Shown: positions 1 through 5,872, counted from the first letter of the stretch. The stretch: 6,533 bases of DNA from Thermoplasmata archaeon (GCA_021802365.1 JAKAAJ010000058.1:1-6533), one strand, 5' to 3'. Notes: generated by a model not told the origin, from the sequence alone. A program made the numbers and translations.

Positions 1-357
1 TGAATTATTTGCAACATTGAGAAGAGTGGCATTTGTGTATGCTCCACTTATGGTATAGCCGTTTCCTTGGAGTATTGAATTTGAGGCCAGGAATTTCAGG
101 GAACCGTTGATGTTTTCTGTTATCTGATAGACATTTCCTGAGTGTGAAATTTCATTGCCAGACGGGCTGACTGTACCATTGCCATAAATTGTAATATTAC
201 CGTAGAACTGGGACCCCGAGGCAGAATAAAGATCGTAATCATAATGGAGCTGTGTCTGCTGTAATGAAATGGCCGATCCAGTGCTCAAAACAAATGAAAA
301 TACTATCACGGATGCAATTAATTTAATATTCACAACTAGTGGTAAAATACTTAACAT
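1..357 (-). CDS. Secreted surface protein, probable beta-helix (NosD-like), N-terminal part; runs off the window
   Basis: An open frame of 119 codons on the minus strand reaches the left edge without a stop, so only the N-terminus is present. It begins MLSILPLVVNIKLIASVI and continues with a hydrophobic stretch ending in LSTGSA, a good signal peptide. The mature part is rich in Gly, Asn, Ser and Tyr, with sequons such as NIT, NGT, NGS and NAT, as expected of a glycosylated extracellular protein. The stretch ITENINGSLKF followed by ILQGNGYTISGAY resembles the start of right-handed beta-helix repeats (pectate-lyase or NosD-like), where 'GNGYTI.G' is typical. The assignment to beta-helix is inferred from that pattern only. 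The start is uncertain: ATG at 357 gives a long N-region, while GTG at 333 gives a more classical signal peptide (VNIKLIASV...). It is divergent from the next gene, another surface protein. Confidence 0.75.
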   Translation of the reverse strand, partial: MLSILPLVVNIKLIASVIVFSFVLSTGSAISLQQTQLHYDYDLYSASGSQFYGNITIYGNGTVSPSGNEISHSGNVYQITENINGSLKFLASNSILQGNGYTISGAYTNATLLNVANNS

Positions 358-498
358 AATAATTCATGTAAAAAAGAAAATCTGAATCTTTCTGCTTACT
401 AATACATGAGATATCTCTCACCCGGAATGCACTAATAAAGGGTTCGGAATAAATTTTTGAACTTGAGAAATGTTTTAATACTTGTGTTTACAGTCCCA
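358..498. promoter_or_regulatory. Divergent intergenic region between two surface-protein genes
   Basis: These 141 bases hold the promoters of both flanking genes and no supportable gene. A perfect 10-bp palindrome, GAGATATCTC, lies at 408-417, roughly in the middle, and could be a shared operator, but it occurs only once and may be chance. The right part contains the TATA-like TTTTAATA of the plus-strand gene. On the minus strand the AT-rich stretch before position 357 offers no unambiguous TATA box. Confidence 0.5.
473..480 (+). promoter_or_regulatory. TATA box of the sequon-rich surface protein
   Basis: TTTTAATA lies 18 bases before the ATG at 499. Archaeal TATA boxes sit about 25 bases before the transcription start, so a leaderless or nearly leaderless mRNA starting at the ATG fits, although the spacing is a little short. 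No Shine-Dalgarno motif precedes the ATG. The box lies inside the longer reading frame that would begin at TTG 457, which argues against that upstream start. Confidence 0.45.
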
Positions 499-1704
499 AT
501 GGTGAAAAACTCAATAATCGCAATTATTGTTGCGGTAGTCGTAGTTGCAGGAGGAATTGGATACCTGGCTGCCAGGGATCCGGGCCTATTTTCTGCTAAG
601 TCCTCCAGCTCAGCTCTTCCTGATACTTCTCCAGGAACAAGAATTGTCTCTCCCTCTGAAATCAACCAGTCTATGTCAGGCCACTGGATCGAGGTTCTTA
701 ACGTCACTGTTGGCGTTTCAAACCTCAGTTCACTGAGTTCAGTAATGGAAACGCTTACAGGCGACTCCCAGATGCAGCAGAATGTATCCGATCTTCACAT
801 TAATTATGCGCAGGCAGCTGCCTTTGTCTCATCCAACGGCAGTTCTATGGCTGTTGCATATGCATCATTCAGTTCGGTACAATTTGCCAACCTTACTAAC
901 AGCTCCTTATTGGCAAATATATCCAGAGATGACGTTAGCAACCTTTCCTTTGGTGTTACAGACGGTTCGTTCTATGCCTTTGCGTATGCGAAAACCAGCT
1001 CCAACTACACCGCTGTATTTTACGACCTATATTCAAATTATTTCATAATTGGAGTTTATCATGGAACAAAGAACAGAACTCTCAGCGATTTCACCAATCT
1101 TGCCTCATTTGAGATCTCGATTCTAAACTCATTTAAACTGAATTTTGCAGCAACCGAACATTTGGTTTCCACTGCAACTGTAGAGAGTGATTTCTCTACA
1201 TCCTACAGAAGCATGTTCAACATGAGCATGTATTTCATAAGCCCCAGGAATGCATTTTCAACATTGGAAAATTATTCCTCTATGTTCCAGGGGGGTAATT
1301 CACAGGGGGAAAATACATATTCAGGAATTCTCAATGCAACGGATAATGGGACCTCTCTTGCAGGTTTCGGGCTTGAGTCTTTCCACTCAGACCTCAATAA
1401 TAGCACACTTGCGCTGGGCTACATGAAGGGAACAAACTCGTCATTCCCGTCACAGATCTACGCTAACATAACTAAATCGCTCAATCAGTCACTAATGCTG
1501 TCCGGTTCAGGCAGTACAATTGTGAATTATACCTATGACGGTATGACCTTCTTTGTTCTGAATATCTCGCTGGAGAAGGGGACAAATATAACATTCTCAA
1601 TTGGAGTTAAGGGGGACTACCTTGTTGCGTCTGCTGTTATAGCGCCTTCATCGATGAATTCAGCAGTTAGGAATCTCATGCAGGGGGAGTCATCAATCCT
1701 TTAA
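499..1704 (+). CDS. Membrane-anchored, heavily sequon-rich extracellular protein of unknown function
   Basis: A 401-residue protein. Residues about 5-25 (NSIIAIIVAVVVVAGGIGYLA after MVK) form one transmembrane anchor with a positive N-terminus, and the remainder looks extracellular. It carries about 22 N-X-S/T sequons (for example NVT, NLS, NVS, NGS, NLT, NYT, NRT, NMS, NAT, NGT, NIT), roughly one per 18 residues, and is poor in Lys, Arg and Cys. This is the style of surface glycoproteins in acidophilic archaea without a cell wall. No known domain is recognisable; repeated Phe/Tyr/Ser segments suggest beta structure. I chose ATG 499 over the in-frame TTG at 457 because it gives a standard anchor and a TATA box precedes it. 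The extended form would add 14 residues (MNLRNVLILVFTVP) with a second hydrophobic run. A role in envelope architecture or solute binding is possible but not shown. Confidence 0.85.
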   Translation: MVKNSIIAIIVAVVVVAGGIGYLAARDPGLFSAKSSSSALPDTSPGTRIVSPSEINQSMSGHWIEVLNVTVGVSNLSSLSSVMETLTGDSQMQQNVSDLHINYAQAAAFVSSNGSSMAVAYASFSSVQFANLTNSSLLANISRDDVSNLSFGVTDGSFYAFAYAKTSSNYTAVFYDLYSNYFIIGVYHGTKNRTLSDFTNLASFEISILNSFKLNFAATEHLVSTATVESDFSTSYRSMFNMSMYFISPRNAFSTLENYSSMFQGGNSQGENTYSGILNATDNGTSLAGFGLESFHSDLNNSTLALGYMKGTNSSFPSQIYANITKSLNQSLMLSGSGSTIVNYTYDGMTFFVLNISLEKGTNITFSIGVKGDYLVASAVIAPSSMNSAVRNLMQGESSIL

Positions 1705-1770
1705 AGGCAGTAATGTAATCATGCATACATTTAAAATTCGGCTTTAATTTTATATAAGCACCCCCTCATT

Positions 1771-1778
1771 TTTATATT
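1771..1778 (+). promoter_or_regulatory. TATA box of the MFS transporter gene
   Basis: TTTATATT is centred about 21-24 bases before the tandem TTG TTG start codons at 1795 and 1798, the spacing expected of a leaderless archaeal transcript. A second TATA-like string, TTTATATAA (1749-1757), lies further upstream and could serve an alternative start with a short leader. No Shine-Dalgarno motif is present. Confidence 0.55.
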
Positions 1779-1794
1779 CAATTTATTTAACTCA

Positions 1795-2985
1795 TTGTTG
1801 AATTCAAGATACGTTTATCTTTCTGTATATCTGGCAAGATTCGTCTACGGGTTGAACTGGTTTTCAACCTCCACAACGTTGCCATTCATTTCCGAATCAC
1901 TTCATCTTGATCCTCTCCAGACAGGTTTCATCGGTACTGCATTCTATCTTGGCCTGATCCCCTTTCAGTTCATTGGTGGAGCCATTGCCTCGCAGTTCGG
2001 CCCAAAGAGGACTGCAGTTGCAGGGCTGGCAGTTATGGGTGTTTTCTCAATTCTGAGTGCATACTCCTCATCGTTCTTTGAGATATCCCTCTTCAGGTTC
2101 TTCACAGGCTCTGGTGCAGCAATGTTTTCCTCTCCAGCACTGGCATTGATTGGAAATCTTAGCCTTACTGAAAGAAGAGCTTCTATAACCGGACTTTATA
2201 ACACAGCTTTCGGTGTTGGCTCAGGAGCTGGAATCCTTATGGGTATTCTTTTTGCCTACCCACATGGCTGGGCAGATCTTCTGGCTCTGGATGGGGCGCT
2301 TGGTCTTGTTATGTCCATTATAGTTTATGTCTCAACTATGAAAATATCATTTAAGAGTAATGGTACAGGCAATATCAGCGGAAGTGCAAGGAGATTCTTT
2401 TCCGGAAAAGTATATTTCCTTTCAGTTTCAGCTGCAATTTCCACCATAGCTGAGGCAGTTATAGGACAGGAATTTGTATACTACAGTTCTATCAGATTTG
2501 GGCTCCCGGAGGCATATTCTGCCATTACAGTTGCAAGTTTCATGCTTACAGGACTGGCAGGAGGTACAATACTTTCCCGCCACTTTGATAATTCCAGGTC
2601 CTCCTTCAGATATTACACCTCAATGGTGGTTCTTGAATCGGCCCTGTTTCTTGTCATGCCACTTGCCATTTCCTTCCTGACCTCACTTATACTGATTTCA
2701 CTGATGGGGATACTTACCTCTGCATGTCTTTCCATTCTATATTCCCTTGTTATGAAATCGGGAAAGAGGGAGGATTCTTCCATGTACCTGGGGTTGAACA
2801 ACTTTATCCAGAAGATTGTCTCTTTCAGTACTCCTGCTCTGTTCATATTTCTGGGAACTCTCTACGGCTTCACATTTTCCTGGGATATTCTGGGTATTGC
2901 GGGGATAGCGGCTTTTCTAATATTCGCGGTTAATGAAAAATATGAACCAGTGTTCTCCACAGGCATGGGGATTCAGGAATCATGA
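1795..2985 (+). CDS. Major facilitator superfamily (MFS) transporter
   Basis: A 396-residue polytopic membrane protein of the usual MFS length (about 400 residues, 12 helices in two six-helix halves). The N-terminal half starts in helix 1 at YVYLSVYLARFVYGLNWFS. The loop between helices 2 and 3 carries the MFS motif A, GGAIASQFGPKRT (residues 61-73), matching the G-X3-D/S-RxGRR pattern with Ser replacing the usual Asp. RFFTGSGAAMFSSPALALI fits helix 4, and the helix 5 region is glycine-rich (GVGSGAGILMGILF). A basic linker follows at about residues 183-203, then six more hydrophobic segments. The substrate cannot be told; sugar, organic acid or drug families are all possible. Two adjacent TTG codons (1795, 1798) can start it; the second fits the TATA spacing slightly better and removes one residue. 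It appears to be its own transcription unit, since the downstream regulator has a separate promoter. Confidence 0.88.
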   Translation: MLNSRYVYLSVYLARFVYGLNWFSTSTTLPFISESLHLDPLQTGFIGTAFYLGLIPFQFIGGAIASQFGPKRTAVAGLAVMGVFSILSAYSSSFFEISLFRFFTGSGAAMFSSPALALIGNLSLTERRASITGLYNTAFGVGSGAGILMGILFAYPHGWADLLALDGALGLVMSIIVYVSTMKISFKSNGTGNISGSARRFFSGKVYFLSVSAAISTIAEAVIGQEFVYYSSIRFGLPEAYSAITVASFMLTGLAGGTILSRHFDNSRSSFRYYTSMVVLESALFLVMPLAISFLTSLILISLMGILTSACLSILYSLVMKSGKREDSSMYLGLNNFIQKIVSFSTPALFIFLGTLYGFTFSWDILGIAGIAAFLIFAVNEKYEPVFSTGMGIQES

Positions 2986-2998
2986 GTTAACCCTTATG

Positions 2999-3006
2999 TT
3001 AAATAC
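2999..3006 (+). promoter_or_regulatory. TATA box of the DtxR-like regulator
   Basis: TTAAATAC, identical to the box before the permease gene, is centred about 31 bases before the ATG at 3034. This predicts a transcription start a few bases before the ATG, so the mRNA is leaderless or nearly so. Confidence 0.6.
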
Positions 3007-3016
3007 TTGAATATCA

Positions 3017-3031
3017 TTAGTATAATACTTA
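3017..3031 (+). promoter_or_regulatory. Putative operator of the DtxR-like regulator (one-mismatch palindrome)
   Basis: TTAGTATAATACTTA has 7-bp arms around a central A with one mismatch. It shares its first 13 bases exactly with the perfect palindrome in front of the permease gene. It lies immediately before the start codon, over the predicted transcription start, a position suited to autorepression by blocking polymerase. The outer TTAG/CTAA-like ends resemble those of DtxR/IdeR boxes. Assignment to this regulator is inferred. Confidence 0.6.
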
Positions 3032-3033
3032 AG

Positions 3034-3447
3034 ATGTCAGCAGATGTGCCGATCACAAGAAAGGAGAGGGACTGTGTCATCGCCATAGGTAAGCATTCAA
3101 ACGGTCCATTTCCAGTAAGACTGGTTGATCTATCTAAAAATATGGGCATAAAGACTCCAACTGCCCTGAATCTTGTTAAGAGGCTTGAGGAGAAAGGCCT
3201 GGTTCTGGACGACAAGGGGATGATCATTCTCACCAGTGCTGGAGAGTCCAAGTTCACGGAGATTCAGGAAATACACCGTATAATTGAAACGCTTATGGTC
3301 AAGTATGGAGTTGATATAAGCAGGGCCTGCGCCATCAGCCAGCATATTGATTTCCTTATGGACCATGGCTCTGTTGATACCATATTCGAGAAACTTGGAA
3401 AACCATCAATATGTCCGCATGGGCAGACAATAGAACAGAGCCACTGA
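3034..3447 (+). CDS. DtxR/MntR-family metal-dependent transcriptional regulator, with altered metal ligands
   Basis: A 137-residue protein starting MSADVPITRKERD. Residues about 10-68 form a winged helix: LVDLSKNMGIKTPTALNLVK is the helix-turn-helix, followed by RLEEKGLVLDDKGMIILTSAG, a classic DtxR wing and linker. Residues 71-121 form the dimerisation and metal-binding helices (IHRIIETLMVKYGVD...), and the tail reads CPHGQTI, matching the CPHG-N-P-I end common in this family. There is no SH3-like domain, so it is the short MntR-like form. By hand alignment, H81 and E85 match DtxR H79 and E83, but the usual C/E-x-x-E-H metal site is replaced by Q103-H-I-D106-F107, and C99 stands where DtxR has H98. 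The ATG at 3034 is preferred over TTG 3007 because a TATA box and operator lie between them. Its likely targets are itself and the downstream permease, which shares the palindrome. Confidence 0.85.
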   Translation: MSADVPITRKERDCVIAIGKHSNGPFPVRLVDLSKNMGIKTPTALNLVKRLEEKGLVLDDKGMIILTSAGESKFTEIQEIHRIIETLMVKYGVDISRACAISQHIDFLMDHGSVDTIFEKLGKPSICPHGQTIEQSH

Positions 3448-3477
3448 GCAGTTCTGATATCAGGTGTTTCATAAATA

Positions 3478-3485
3478 TTAAATAC
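3478..3485 (+). promoter_or_regulatory. TATA box of the APC permease operon
   Basis: TTAAATAC is centred about 29 bases before the ATG at 3511 and identical to the box of the regulator gene. The expected transcription start lies within a few bases of the ATG, and no Shine-Dalgarno motif is seen, so the permease message is probably leaderless. Confidence 0.65.
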
Positions 3486-3486
3486 G

Positions 3487-3501
3487 TTAGTATAATACTA
3501 A
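3487..3501 (+). promoter_or_regulatory. Putative operator: perfect 15-bp palindrome shared with the regulator promoter
   Basis: TTAGTATAATACTAA is a perfect inverted repeat: TTAGTAT, central A, ATACTAA. It lies one base after the TATA box and ends nine bases before the start codon, so a bound protein would block TBP/TFB or polymerase. A one-mismatch copy precedes the adjacent DtxR-family gene. Together these make it the likely operator of that regulator, by inference. Confidence 0.7.
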
Positions 3502-3510
3502 CTCCGTTAT

Positions 3511-5082
3511 ATGACAGATAAGACTTCTGCTCTGGATACTCAACCCTCAAAATTCAGATTGAGGAGCTCTCAGGTTGGAGTATGGGGTGCCATTGCAGAG
3601 GAAATATCGGCTATGGCTCCTGCATGTGATACGGTTGCATTCATGACCTCTGCAGCAGCTTTTGCGTTCTTTCTGACACCTCTGGCTTTTCTGATCGCCA
3701 CACTTACAATGTTCCTTGAGGTAAACACGCTCTATCACCTTTCAAGAAGGCATGCCAGTGCCGGCGGTTATTATGGATACATTGGAACAGCTTTCGGGCC
3801 CACTCCTGCAATAACATCCGGACTCCTTTACGTTATGTACCAGATTGCCAGCACGGCTGCCATACCTGTATATGTGGGTGGTGTAGTCCTCCCGGGCGTT
3901 CTGGAGCTGTTTCTCGGAATTTCACTTCCCGGATGGATATGGATACCCTTCATACTTGTGTTCATCCTTGCCCCAATCACACTTGCAATCTTTGGTATAA
4001 GACCACAGATGAAATACATAAGGATAGCCGCCTTCTTTGAGGTCATATTTCTGGCGGTGCTTTCACTTGTAATAATACTGGAGGCAAAGGACAACACTCT
4101 GGCTGTGTTCAATCCATTCACGAAGTCTCAGGTTTTCAACAGCGTTGGTGGACCACTCAGTGGGCTGGGGCTCGGAATGATCTTCGGCCTTACAAGCTTC
4201 ATTGGATACGGAGGATCCGCCCCTCTTGGAGAAGAGGCAGTTAACAGCAGAGCAATTACAAAGAGCCTTGTTTTCGGACTCGTAATAGTAGGTATAGTCC
4301 TGACCGAAGTTGCCTATGCCCTGACCGTTGGATGGGGCGTCTCATTGATGAGTACATTCGCTACGGCCAATATTCCCGGTATACTTGTTGCGACGGCATA
4401 CACGGGCGCGGCAGGAGGAATAATGCTATCACTGGTTGCATTCAATTCTGCTTTTTCTGATTCTGTTGCAATGCAGTCCAATGCTGGAAGGGTCTATTTT
4501 GCAATGGGAAGGGATGGGGTTCTTCCCTCATATTTTGCCCAGCTGCATGAAAAATATGTCACTCCTCATAAGGCGTTGCTTTTCATCGGTACCATGGCAT
4601 CTCTCCTTGCCATTGGTGGGACTGCAATTGTGGCTGTTCTGATGCATGAGTCAATTCTCAACCTGTTTATGCTGTCATCTTCAGATTCCACAGTATCCAC
4701 GGTTCTGGGCAATTCATTCAATCTTCTTACTACGCTGGCCCTCTTCGGTCTCATTATTACCCACATCCTGCTGAATACCAGTGTGATGACACTATTTTAC
4801 AGGCTGAAGGAGAAACACCATGGCATATACAACTTCATTCATGTCGCTGAACACTATGTTCTGCCGGTTGTTGCCACAGTTATATTTGCATGGGTTCTCT
4901 ATGAATCCATATACCCCCCTGTCTTTCCAATTACTGAGGCAGTCCTGGCAGCCATTGCTTACCTTATATTTGCTCTTTATTATGCGAGGATGATCGTGAG
5001 AAAGAAACCTGAAGTCGCAAGAAGAGCAGGAAAATCTGTCAATCTGGTGGAGGAGGAAAAACTTGAACAGAATACCAATTAG
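3511..5082 (+). CDS. APC-family amino acid permease
   Basis: A 523-residue membrane protein, a usual length for the amino acid-polyamine-organocation family, with about 12 hydrophobic segments between residues 24 and 505. The short N-terminal tail is cytoplasmic. Helix 1 contains EEISAMAPACDTVAFM, the unwound MAPA-type substrate site of APC proteins. SAGGYYGYIGTAFGP (from about residue 87) matches the S/AGG-Y-Y motif after helix 2. Residues 231-243, IGYGGSAPLGEEA, match the helix 6 signature ending in EEA. RVYFAMGRDGVLP (GRD at 333-335) with YVTPHKALL matches the conserved loop before helix 9. It probably imports amino acids or related amines with protons; the substrate is not readable. ATG 3511 fits the TATA spacing. 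The gene overlaps the next by 20 bp, and its promoter carries the palindrome shared with the DtxR-like gene. Confidence 0.9.
   Translation: MTDKTSALDTQPSKFRLRSSQVGVWGAIAEEISAMAPACDTVAFMTSAAAFAFFLTPLAFLIATLTMFLEVNTLYHLSRRHASAGGYYGYIGTAFGPTPAITSGLLYVMYQIASTAAIPVYVGGVVLPGVLELFLGISLPGWIWIPFILVFILAPITLAIFGIRPQMKYIRIAAFFEVIFLAVLSLVIILEAKDNTLAVFNPFTKSQVFNSVGGPLSGLGLGMIFGLTSFIGYGGSAPLGEEAVNSRAITKSLVFGLVIVGIVLTEVAYALTVGWGVSLMSTFATANIPGILVATAYTGAAGGIMLSLVAFNSAFSDSVAMQSNAGRVYFAMGRDGVLPSYFAQLHEKYVTPHKALLFIGTMASLLAIGGTAIVAVLMHESILNLFMLSSSDSTVSTVLGNSFNLLTTLALFGLIITHILLNTSVMTLFYRLKEKHHGIYNFIHVAEHYVLPVVATVIFAWVLYESIYPPVFPITEAVLAAIAYLIFALYYARMIVRKKPEVARRAGKSVNLVEEEKLEQNTN
5051..5056 (+). promoter_or_regulatory. 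Shine-Dalgarno site that decides the start of the PH-like gene
   Basis: AGGAGG, within GGAGGAGG at 5049-5056, lies six bases before TTG 5063 inside the end of the permease gene. It is a strong match to the anti-Shine-Dalgarno end of 16S rRNA and favours TTG 5063 over the in-frame ATG at 5084. It contrasts with the leaderless first genes of this window. Confidence 0.75.
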
Positions 5083-5335
5083 AATGGATCTTGCATTCTA
5101 TGGGGGAAAGAAGGGGACCCTGAAACTGTTTGAAGATTCTCTAGAATTTGCAGGCTGGAAAGGTTCCTCGGCTTCCTGGGATACTGCTTCCATAAAGGAA
5201 GTATCATTTATTAAAACTGCTACAACAACTTCCACGCTTTTCATTGATGGAAATGAGATTACAGTATGCAGGGCACACCTCTGGGCGGCAGATATAAATA
5301 AAATAAGGAAAAATGCAGGTACCACTGTTAGTTAA
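5063..5335 (+). CDS. Small PH-like (GRAM/bacterial PH type) domain protein, function unknown
   Basis: A 90-residue soluble protein with no signal peptide or membrane segment. The pattern from about residue 18 onward is a run of short beta strands: GTLKLFEDSLEFAGW, then SWDTASIKEVSF, then TSTLFIDGNEITVCRA, and a final helix WAADINKIRKN. This 'G-x-L-x-L...L-x-F-x-G...I..V...L.I....I.V' order followed by a helix is typical of GRAM or bacterial PH-like folds. The assignment is by pattern, so moderate. Translation starts at TTG 5063, 20 bp inside the permease gene, behind a strong Shine-Dalgarno motif; ATG 5084 would remove seven residues. The overlap means it is co-transcribed and probably translationally coupled with the permease, suggesting an accessory or regulatory role at the transporter, though no direct evidence shows this. 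Confidence 0.75.
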   Translation: MNRIPIRMDLAFYGGKKGTLKLFEDSLEFAGWKGSSASWDTASIKEVSFIKTATTTSTLFIDGNEITVCRAHLWAADINKIRKNAGTTVS

Positions 5336-5377
5336 GGATTTATTTTATCCAGCGTTATTAATGAATGCACCTTCTGA

Positions 5378-5478
5378 TCCATGAAATACCCTGTGATTTC
5401 CAGATTCTGAGCTCATTTTCTCATTTGTCAGACACATCGAAATCCTGATTTATCCGAAATCTATTGATATTTCATGGA
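5378..5478 (+). repeat. 11-bp perfect inverted repeat enclosing the leader of the AbrB-like gene
   Basis: TCCATGAAATA at 5378-5388 and TATTTCATGGA at 5468-5478 are perfect reverse complements, 79 bases apart. The second arm contains the AbrB-like start codon at 5474. The first arm contains another ATG opening a 9-residue frame (MKYPVISRF, 5381-5410). If a transcript began upstream, for example from the TATA-like TTTATTTTA in 5339-5348, the arms could pair and hide the start codon. Otherwise the arms may be protein-binding sites. Confidence 0.45.
5438..5461 (+). promoter_or_regulatory. Promoter of the AbrB-like gene: TATA-like box between two direct repeats
   Basis: ATTTATCC (5448-5455) is about 22 bases before the ATG at 5474, a workable leaderless promoter. 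It is flanked by the 7-bp direct repeats CGAAATC at 5438-5444 and 5455-5461. Such repeats around the core promoter could bind the gene's own product, but that is inference. Confidence 0.4.
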
Positions 5479-5647
5479 ATTTCCAGCAAAAATAGGAAAA
5501 AAGTATACTGTACAGATTCCCAAGAACATAAGAGAGTATGAAGACCTGAAGGAAGGTGATCAGGTAGTTATAATGATACAGAAAAAAGGTTCAATTGAAG
5601 CTTCGAAAAGGAGACTGGAGGAACACTGGTCAAGGATGTCCTCCTGA
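5474..5647 (+). CDS. AbrB/MazE/SpoVT-type small DNA-binding protein (antitoxin-like)
   Basis: A 57-residue protein, MEFPAKIGKKYTVQIPKN onward, ending HWSRMSS. Residues 4-37 match the swapped-hairpin AbrB domain: a first strand with K-I-G-K-K-Y-T-V-Q-I-P (the usual 'kv..kgrv.IPk.iR' pattern), then N-I-R-E, then the L-K-E-G-D-Q-V-V-I turn and strand. The tail (residues 38-57) is a short basic helix. Proteins of this fold act as dimeric transcription regulators or as antitoxins with the toxin encoded next door. No toxin frame overlaps or follows here: the next 235 bases have no convincing protein gene. It is therefore more likely a stand-alone regulator, or an antitoxin that has lost its partner. 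The ATG at 5474 gives the complete domain and has a TATA-like box at suitable distance; there is no Shine-Dalgarno motif. Confidence 0.8.
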   Translation: MEFPAKIGKKYTVQIPKNIREYEDLKEGDQVVIMIQKKGSIEASKRRLEEHWSRMSS

Positions 5648-5653
5648 ATTCTC

Positions 5654-5659
5654 TTTTTT
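5654..5659 (+). terminator. Oligo-T terminator after the AbrB-like gene
   Basis: TTTTTT begins seven bases after the TGA stop. Archaeal transcription commonly ends at such T tracts without a hairpin. It is the longest plus-strand T run after any gene in this window. Confidence 0.45.
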
Positions 5660-5683
5660 ACTAGAATGCAATTCATTCAATCA

Positions 5684-5718
5684 TTTTATGATCCATCAAA
5701 GAAGGACACATCATAAAA
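5684..5718. repeat. 9-bp inverted repeat (hairpin) in the 5648-5882 gap
   Basis: TTTTATGAT at 5684-5692 and ATCATAAAA at 5710-5718 pair perfectly around a 17-base loop. It lies downstream of the AbrB-like gene and also downstream of the minus-strand molybdenum-enzyme gene, so it could mark the 3' ends of both convergent transcripts. The stem is AT-only apart from one G-C pair, hence weak. Confidence 0.4.
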
Positions 5719-5774
5719 CCTCATGAACATTGAATTCTCCCTGTTCTGATCATGAAAAGTCTGTCCGCTATCTG

Positions 5775-5782
5775 TAAAATAC
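5775..5782 (+). promoter_or_regulatory. TATA-like box before the candidate small RNA
   Basis: TAAAATAC differs by one base from the TTAAATAC boxes of the regulator and permease genes. Its centre is about 25 bases before 5803, where the nested-stem structure begins, which is the normal TATA-to-start distance. Confidence 0.35.
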
Positions 5783-5802
5783 TGTAGAAAGGTTAGATAA
5801 GC

Positions 5803-5872
5803 ATCTGAAGTTATGAATTATCCTGGATGTTAAGTTAGGTGCAAAACCATACCTTAATCCACAACTTCAGGT
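5803..5872 (+). ncRNA. Candidate structured small RNA (nested stems), strand uncertain
   Basis: ATCTGAAGTT (5803-5812) pairs with AACTTCAGGT (5863-5872), ten pairs with one G-U. Inside it GGATGTTAAG (5825-5834) pairs with CTTAATCC (5853-5860), eight pairs with a two-base bulge. The 18-base apical region contains GGT (5838-5840) and ACC (5846-5848) around a five-base loop. ACA follows at 5874-5876, one base after the closing stem. A TATA-like box sits at the right distance upstream on the plus strand. An H/ACA-type guide RNA was considered: a stem followed by ACA fits, but the internal loop is lopsided (12 and 2 bases) and no kink-turn is seen. The alternative is a structured 3' region of the minus-strand gene ending at 5883. 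Confidence 0.3.

Noticed and set aside
408..417. GAGATATCTC palindrome as a strong operator
   Set aside because: A single 10-bp palindrome with no second copy is weak evidence; it is only mentioned in the intergenic entry.
457..498. TTG 457 as the start of the sequon-rich protein
   Set aside because: It would place the likely TATA box inside the gene and add a second hydrophobic run before a normal anchor; ATG 499 is the simpler start.
2994..3257. 87-residue minus-strand frame opposite the DtxR-like gene
   Set aside because: It is antisense to a clear winged-helix coding region and has no recognisable protein character or promoter.
5713..5795. Minus-strand frame of 23 codons reading ...ILQIADRLFMIRTGRI..., reminiscent of an ABC ATPase end
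   Set aside because: It is bounded by stops at both ends, has no start or neighbouring coding signal, and is too short to separate from chance.
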